In this document: positions 57,751 to 64,000 of the stretch, one piece after another
How the letters are laid out: the number at the start of each line of letters is the position of its first letter
Position numbering within the stretch: position 1 is the stretch's first letter
Source of the DNA: Doryteuthis pealeii
Taxonomy: Eukaryota; Mollusca; Cephalopoda; Myopsida; Loliginidae
Assembly (NCBI GenBank): GCA_023376005.1
Contig: CM042160.1
Span: 84,103,229-84,167,228 of the forward strand
Reading direction: 5' to 3'
Length of the DNA: 64,000 nt
Position numbers and translations under genes: made by a program
The notes under the pieces: model-generated
Databases searched by the model: none
The model's input: only the letters and a program-made list of their open reading frames with translations
Told to the model about the DNA's origin: nothing

Positions 57751-58783
57751 GCGTTACCCATTAAAAACTCTCTGCCTACCTTAAAGCACTCACAGCGGCT
57801 CTCCCACCACCGTGATCCTACTATAAACCGCTGGTAGTAGCTCTCTCACGCGCCACTTGTTTACACTGAAAAATTTCTATGTGAACACCCCTGCCATCTT
57901 TTGGTAGACAAAGAATTAAATGTTTTCATTAAACCTTTGTTCATTGTTCCCATGCTCAAGTTGAGGACACATTTCGTACAATCTCCAAAACGTTAAATAT
58001 TAAGCATTTTTCAATGGTGCTGTTCTTGTGTGTGTGTGTGTATGTGTGTGTGTGTGTGTGTGTGCGTTATATACTCCTGTAGATACCTACACGTGGAGAT
58101 GCCACTGTAGGCCAACCAGCAAAACTCCAAATCAATCAGCTCTGTGTGGATTCTGGATGATACACAGGAGCGATGACCAATAGGAATATGTGGAGAGGGA
58201 AAGTTGTGGGAATCCGTGCTTTCAGCATGACGTGATGATGATATATAATTAATAACGTATTTTGCTATATTCATAAATAAAGAATGCTCAATATCGGTGA
58301 TAGAGCATATGTAGATCTTATTTAGCATAGTGTAGGCACAGTTAAGAATTTTTTTGACTTTTTCCACATTTGCTAGAATAGACCAATTGTTTTCTCTACC
58401 CCTGTTTATTAGATCTGCACAGGAAGAATTGGAAATCAGAGGAAGAATTGAGATCATACAGCATTGTTAAGATCGGCTAGAATACCAAGAAGTGTAGAAT
58501 GGTGGAATATGTAGTCTCGGTGGACCTCGAACTGAAAATGAAAGAAAATGAAAAGATAGACAAATACTTGCACCTTGCCAAAAAACTGAAAAAAGAAAAC
58601 AAAACAAAATAAACACACTGTGGAACATGAGGTAAATGTGGTACCAATTGTGTTATATAACCCTTCTGTCTGGGTATATATTCTGAGGGATGGATCCGTT
58701 TCTGGTTCTCTATTCTTTGTATAAAAGGCACCCGTGGTTGTGCCCTCATATTGAATCTTCTACTTACTTATCTTTCGGATTTA
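57751..58783. other. Intergenic DNA with a (GT)n tract
   Basis: (GT)n at 58028-58065. The stretch 58446-58500 resembles 30600-30640 ('cagcattgtt', 'atcggctagaatac'), so a dispersed repeat is present. No gene is supported by the 148-codon minus-strand frame, which starts in the GT tract complement and has no recognisable domain. Confidence 0.5.
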
Positions 58784-58849
58784 AGAAGATAGAAGAAATC
58801 AAGCCATGAAAACAGGAATGTTTTCATGGTTTGATTTCTTCTATCTTCT
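58784..58849. other. Near-perfect 31-bp stem hairpin
   Basis: 58784-58814 and 58819-58849 are reverse complements with one difference (a C/T position that would be a G-U wobble in RNA from one strand), separated by the 4-base loop GGAA. Possible foldback remnant or small-RNA precursor. The loop is shorter than in typical animal pre-miRNAs. Confidence 0.8.
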
Positions 58850-59340
58850 ACCTTCTTCTACTGGTCTTTTGTTGATTAGTCTGGTTCTGTTTATAGGTCT
58901 GGTTCTGGCTTCTTTGGTTATGCTAAGGCTGTCATTAGTTCTTAGAGACAAACTCAAGGCGTATATGTTTTGGTGATTGCATTTTTATTAACTTCAGGAT
59001 CAGACTTTATCTAGGATTCTCAATTGCGTCTGTCTCCTAGTTCTTTGTCACAGACTGTTAAGTTCTTAATGTATTTTCAGCATGCCACTTTGGCCATAAG
59101 CCGAATTGAGTCAATGCATCCTCAAACACGCATGTGTTTGCATTCCTCTTCCCCCACAAAACACCTTTTGATTCTGCCGCTAGAAGTGTATCGAATTCCG
59201 TATGAATTCTGTTGGATTTTTACTTAAGGGCTTTCTACTAAACATTTTGATGTGACCCATAAATCAGTTTTGAAAAGTTTATATTCTGAAAAATAGATAA
59301 AAGCTTATCAGAATCGTCGCATTCAAAACAGAAATGCTTC

Positions 59341-59343
<3 letters not shown>

Positions 59344-59407
<64 letters not shown>
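59344..59407. repeat. (AT)n microsatellite
   Basis: About 65 bp of AT dinucleotide directly abutting the foldback element at 59408, perhaps its insertion target. Confidence 0.95.
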
Positions 59408-59412
<5 letters not shown>

Positions 59413-59617
59413 TAAAGACAAACAGCTTAAAAATCACATATTAAGTGATTATGGTCTATTTACACCCATGAGTATCTGAAAAGCCTATGAGTTTCGTCAG
59501 ATCATGTTCTTTAAATAATGTGATCTGACGAAGCTCATAGAGTTTTCAAATACCTATGAGTGGAAATGGACAATAATCACTTAATACCCGATTTTAAACC
59601 TTTTGGTCTTTACTAAT
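59408..59617. mobile_element. 210-bp foldback (palindromic MITE-like) element
   Basis: The ends are exact inverted 12-mers, ATTAGTAAAGAC and GTCTTTACTAAT. The arms remain complementary almost to the centre near 59511 (for example CTATGAGTTTCGTCAGATCA with TGATCTGACGAAGCTCATAG). Arms of about 100 bp leave a small central loop (ttctttaaataa). It has no coding sequence. Confidence 0.85.
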
Positions 59618-59748
59618 TATTTTGCTCTGTTTATAAAAAATAAACATTGAGCTCTCAATTCAGACCTGAACTCTTCAACACCGTACCGTTGGAAGAAAGG
59701 ACTAACTTAGAAACATCTTGATACCAAATAACCTGGTACCCCACCTAA

Positions 59749-59806
<58 letters not shown>
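59749..59806. repeat. (AT)n microsatellite
   Basis: About 57 bp of AT dinucleotide at the left border of the next family B copy. Confidence 0.95.
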
Positions 59807-59810
<4 letters not shown>

Positions 59811-60190
59811 GCAGGACCTACGGATATACGAAAGTATGATAATTAAATTATTACAATGCTTGATGTTTACTTAAGCGCTATTGCAAATAGTTCAATATAT
59901 GAAATTATAATAACCTTGATTTAATTCTCTTACTCTTTCTTTCTTTCTTTCTTTTAATCATTTCATTATGTTCGATGGAAACAGATTAGCATTATCGCTT
60001 CCGCTCGGTCACCTCCCTCTCTCTATAATTCCCCTACTTTCTTTCTTTCTTTCCTTCTTTCTTATATTTTTCAGTGTAGCATGTCCTTTTTCTTCCCTTT
60101 TAATAGTTTAATTTTGGATTTAATCTTGGTTGATTTGGACGATTTCATTTTCAACCAGAGGGTGTCGCAAGATGATAACGGTCGGAAGAG
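59807..60190 (+). mobile_element. Family B element, copy before the right duplication
   Basis: Shares 'gcaggacctacggatatac', 'ttatcgcttccgc' and the terminal arm block 'accagagggtgtcgcaag' (60158) with the copy at 57095. The interior of the right arm is shortened. Confidence 0.65.
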
Positions 60191-60202
60191 TAAGTAACAA
60201 GA

Positions 60203-60242
<40 letters not shown>

Positions 60243-60602
60243 CTAAGCAAAGGGTAGTTTCTAATGAGGATTGAACTCGATGTATAGTCAGTAAGATGAG
60301 CTTGCAATCCATGGATTTATGACCAGTGCTTATGTCATACTAGAAATGACTACCCAGTGTTGCCCGGGTGGAGGGGGAACCCTGGGGTATTGATTAGTTT
60401 ACTTTTGATATTTACAAATGCTTGAAATCTTTTAGAATTTCAATGCCATTTCTATGTATATTTCAATTTTTAAATATCTTTAAATATAAATCAAATCTTC
60501 ATAATTTTTCCCAAAAAGCACGAATTGGTGATATTTAATGTGTGTGTATAAATATAGTTATATATTTACTTTGTGGTTGATTGTTTTATTTTCGTAGTTT
60601 CA

Positions 60603-62500
60603 TACCGTAGTGAAACTCAAACAGCCTTTCTCGTCACGCAAGAAGAAGAAGAAGAAGAAGAAGAAGAAGAAGAAGAAGAAATCAAAGGGGGGGAGAAGAG
60701 GAAAAAATTAAGAATGAAGAATGAAAATAAGAACATAGAAAGAAAGAAAGTAGAAAAAAAGAAAGAAAGAAAGAAAGAAAGACAAGAAGAAGAAAGAAGA
60801 AGAAGAAGAAGAAGAAGAAGAAGAAGAAGAAGAAGAAGAAGAAGAAGAAGAAGAAATCATAGAGGAAAAGAGGAAGAAGAGAAAAAAATGAAGAAAGGAG
60901 AACAAACACAATTTAGTTTGCTAAGATTATATTTTATTTTTCATCAAAAGAATAATAATAAAAAAGGTTTTAAAATCTTTTTTAAGATCCAACATAAATA
61001 TTGGCGTTCAGTTTTATCTGAAATGAAAAAAAAAAAGAAGATATTAAAATCAAATTGGGTAAATGAGATATTAACGTGTTGTGACTCAATTAATCAAATA
61101 ACAACATTTGAAATCCGGAAATGATTTATAACTTTTTGTACAGGAATATAGATAATGGAGTCAACGCGCAGTTCTCTAACATTATCAATTGCTACTTGAT
61201 TTGTAGTGACTCGACTACGAATACTACTACGTATAGGACGGGGTGGGCGGTGGTGTTGATCGTACTATTTCTAGGAAATACCAATCTGCCCTTTTATTTA
61301 ACCACAACTGGGGGGGGGGATAGTTGGATTCATACCTTTCCTAAGGATAATAACGCTATGTGAAATGCAACCAGTTTTGTCCAGGATTTGAACTCGAGTT
61401 ACCGTGTCCAATTCCTACAAAGTTAGCCATTACTCCGTTAGCGCCCCTTAAGTCTAACTAACGATGAACAGGAAGGCTCGTTGAGTAGTTTCTCTTGAGT
61501 TTAAACAAATAAAACGAATTTGAATTCAAATTTCTTCAGTCTTTAAAAATAAATCCAATGAAGATTTTATAGTCGACACGTTCTCTACGCTTGTAAAAAA
61601 GTTAATGACCGGCAGTGGAACTTATATATGCCCGATAATTCTCTTTAGTTGTGAGTCTTTTTTTAATAAAACATATAGTAAAGTAGGCGGAGTGGCCTAT
61701 TATCGGTATCAACCGAATAGCGCGGAAGTCTATCTCCTTTTCAATAGCGCTAGACAAGGGAGATTGTTTTTCAACCGAGGCGAAACACCACACATAGCAT
61801 CAGCTCCCCACTTTACCGCATAGACCTAATCTGTACTACGCATGCACTGAGTTGGAGAGAGCCATCATCGAAACAATTAACGAAGATTGGCGGTGGGGTG
61901 TGTATTATTTTCAGGAAATTATAAATTACCTTTTGGTTGATTGGATTCCGTGTTGGGTTGGTCGTTGTTCACATTTTTTGTCGGGGGCACATAATTGGTG
62001 TCTTTAAATAAACTCCTTTTTGTTGACATTTGTTCATATAGAATGATGTTACTTTGCACAAATCAACGGATGTTGCCTTTGAAGAAGACAGCTGCATGGC
62101 ACAAGTCTTGTAGAATTGATCAGGATTTATCTAACACACAAAAAGACAAACAACAGCATTATCATATCTACAGATTAGTTTCAATTCAATAAAAAGAAAT
62201 ACTTCAATCATTTTAGAACAGAATACTTAAATATATTTAAATATGGATTTAACAAAAAATCTATTTTCACCCTTTGATTTCTTCTTCTTTTGAAATCTTT
62301 TCATGATGACAGTCATCTTGGAGAATGGTACCACCTGCAGTTCCAATTTATTTTGCAACTGTGTACTTCTAAAATCTAGGGCGTATATTCCATACTATGT
62401 AAATATATTCCATACTTGTAAAATCTACCATAGTCACTGATGATAAAATTTAACCAAATTGACATTACTTTCTGGCAATAGATATAATTCTGGTTATTAT
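60603..62500. repeat. Right copy of the segmental duplication, non-coding part
   Basis: Matches 8085-9999. Near its left edge a (GAA)n expansion occupies about 60640-60860 where the left copy has only a short GAA-rich stretch (8153-8175). The long 183-codon frame here is just that repeat. From 60898 the copies are almost identical, including the tRNA-like relic at about 61386-61463. Confidence 0.9.
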
Positions 62501-62648
62501 ATTTTCGATTTGATTGAGGAAAAAGAAGATAAACATATTTTGTAATTCATCAATAATTCTAGAATTTTTCATATTTTCTAAATCTCTGAAAACTCTTTGA
62601 AACAATTAGACTTGGAATTTGACAGAAAAAATAAAGAAGAATTCTTAC

Positions 62649-63041
62649 TTGTCTGAAACAATAACGGAATGGTGAATCAGTTTCTAAGAAAAAGTGGGCG
62701 CATTCTCTGTTTTCAGGAACCATGTGGCTAGGGGCAGTGTTACGGTGAGACTTGCACTTTCTGGAAACAGACCATGACTGGGCAAACTGTTCCAAATCGT
62801 TAGTGTATTGGCTGTTGGACATGACCATATCATCTACTGGTTCGTGATTGAAGTTACCGAAAAGGCCACCCATTTTGTTGAAGTACCACCCACTGATTTG
62901 TACAGTGTAAAGTTGAATGTTGTGATCACACATTACTTTGTAGCCTCGTTTACTCTCCAGGACAATCATATTGCCTTGACGAGTGAGTGTAGCATCAATA
63001 AGTTGTAGTGGCAATTTAGCAACACCTCCGTTAAAGAAGAC
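62649..63041 (-). CDS. Second LLTP gene, exon equivalent to 28
   Basis: Tandem paralogue. The 131 codons encode exactly the same residues as exon 28 of the first gene, with the same acceptor and GTAAG donor. It encodes the second half of the vWD domain (GLFGNFNHEPVDD). The final exon of this copy is likewise not identified downstream. Confidence 0.93.
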
Positions 63042-63085
63042 CTTCCAAGACAAAGAGAAAAAAAGAAATGATTAGTAGTCATTTG

Positions 63086-63148
63086 TGCCAAGAAGAAGAA
63101 GAAGAAGAAGAAGAAGAAGAAGAAGAAGAAGAAGAAGAAGAAGAAGAA
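63086..63148. repeat. (GAA)n in the last intron of the second LLTP gene
   Basis: The tract is about 57 bp here against about 15 bp at the homologous place in the first gene (10625-10640). Confidence 0.9.
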
Positions 63149-63196
63149 TAGACTATTTTTTGAATAATTGTAGAACAGCGAATAAAAAAGTTATAC

Positions 63197-63414
63197 CTTG
63201 TTGTCAGCGAAGATTTCTACTTGTTCATTATGAGCTGTTGTCACACTAAGAGATTTCAGTGTTTTGGCTTTGCGGTTTTCGTCAAAGTTGGCCACAACTG
63301 TGAAGTCACCTTTGAGGTAGTCACGTGCCAAAAGGTAGCTGCAGGTACCCTTGTAATCAAAATGGCGTCCATCAAAGGTGGTGATGTGCTGACCAGCGAA
63401 CAGACTGGCCTCGG
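63197..63414 (-). CDS. Second LLTP gene, exon equivalent to 27
   Basis: Encodes TFDGRHFDYKGTCSYLLARDYLKGDFTVVANFDENRKAKTLKSLSVTTAHNEQVEIFADNK, the first half of the vWD domain. It differs from the first gene at a few residues only (ARDFLEAD against ARDYLKGD, EEVE against EQVE). Confidence 0.95.
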
Positions 63415-63583
63415 CTGAAAATAAATCGTAAAGGAAATCATGAGTGATATTACTCATTTAAAGATTTCTGGTTATAATAAATTAGGAAATAGGAAAGGAT
63501 TATCTGCCCTTGGAATGAAATAAAAATAGGAGATTGCGTTTTATTTTATTGTAAAGCCTAATGTGTAACATTGAATGACGTAC

Positions 63584-63929
63584 CTTTAAATGGTGGAATA
63601 TAATCGTCAATGTCGGAGGAGGGTTTCATCATGTAGTAAATATCCCAAATACCCAAGTCGGTGTTTGGCATAAGGTTGCAAAATTTCTTCACAGCCCGTT
63701 CTATATCTTCTACACTCGACATAAAATAGTTGTAGGCGTATTTGGCAGCACCAAAACGAATCTCAATCATAATCTCTCCACGTTTCGGGTTGAAAATCAA
63801 AGTATTCATTCCAACATCAGTGACAATATCCTTGATTTCCTTCATTTTCTCAGCACCAAATTTGTACAAATCGTCCTTCAATCCGAACACGTTGTTTTTA
63901 ACATCCCAATATTTGTATGACCACAAAGC
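63584..63929 (-). CDS. Second LLTP gene, exon equivalent to 26 (gene continues past the window)
   Basis: Same length (346 bp) and splice sites as exon 26. Its first two thirds are nearly identical, but SVEDIERAVKKFCNLMPNTDLGIWDIYYMMKPSSDIDDY replaces SVEDIKRAVNKLSYLMPNTNLDIWDIYYMMKPSSDIEDY. A new cysteine appears. All exons 5' of this lie beyond 64000. Confidence 0.94.
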
Positions 63930-64000
63930 CTACAAGGGAGACAATAAGGAAAACATTAATCACCACAAAATTAGGAAATTACGTAATTAACAATAAATCA

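Noticed and set aside
60573..61124. 183-codon Glu/Lys/Arg-rich frame
   Set aside because: It is a GAA microsatellite read in frame. The homologous left copy has no such frame.

Overview
The window is animal nuclear DNA. It is AT-rich, with GT-AG introns, long (AT)n, (GT)n, (CT)n, (GAA)n and (AAT)n microsatellites, tRNA-derived SINE pieces, a decayed non-LTR retrotransposon and many short inverted-repeat elements. The gene type and repeat mix suggest a mollusc, most probably a coleoid cephalopod such as an octopus. The species is an inference; nothing in the sequence names it.

Left flank (1-9600): only mobile and repetitive DNA. It holds a hAT-type MITE with an 8-bp target duplication (1102-1679), a 1.07-kb hAT-like MITE (2522-3590) with a sister copy at 54784-55831, and a degenerate RTE/BovB-like LINE on the minus strand (about 4488-7757). 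A segment from about 8085 onward is repeated almost unchanged at the right end of the window.

Centre-left (10184-33129, minus strand): one large gene of the large lipid transfer protein (LLTP) superfamily, apolipophorin/apoB-like. I could thread 28 coding exons with consistent GT-AG junctions and phases, giving about 3,762 residues: signal peptide, lipovitellin-like N-terminal lipid transfer module, beta-sheet modules, a single 4.9-kb exon of amphipathic beta repeats, a helical region and a C-terminal von Willebrand D domain. A TATA box lies about 56 bp upstream of the ATG. The frame is broken once, in exon 10 near 25280, by one missing base. The final short exon after the vWD domain is not identified. 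The product should be a secreted haemolymph lipoprotein scaffold.

Centre-right (33200-60600): no recognisable gene. There are several copies of two families with terminal inverted repeats, tRNA-like relics, LINE 3' debris and, at 40662-49449, a strikingly GC-rich tandem array of about 30 units of about 295 bp. Each unit can fold into a chain of hairpins, three of them capped by C(UUCG)G tetraloops, plus a closed multi-branch domain. This is the most unusual object in the window.

Right edge (60600-64000): a second copy of the 3' end of the LLTP gene in the same orientation (exons matching 26, 27 and 28), continuing beyond the window. The locus is therefore a head-to-tail tandem of LLTP paralogues. 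The downstream DNA and last exon are almost identical between copies, while exon 26 has diverged, which suggests gene conversion or a staggered history.
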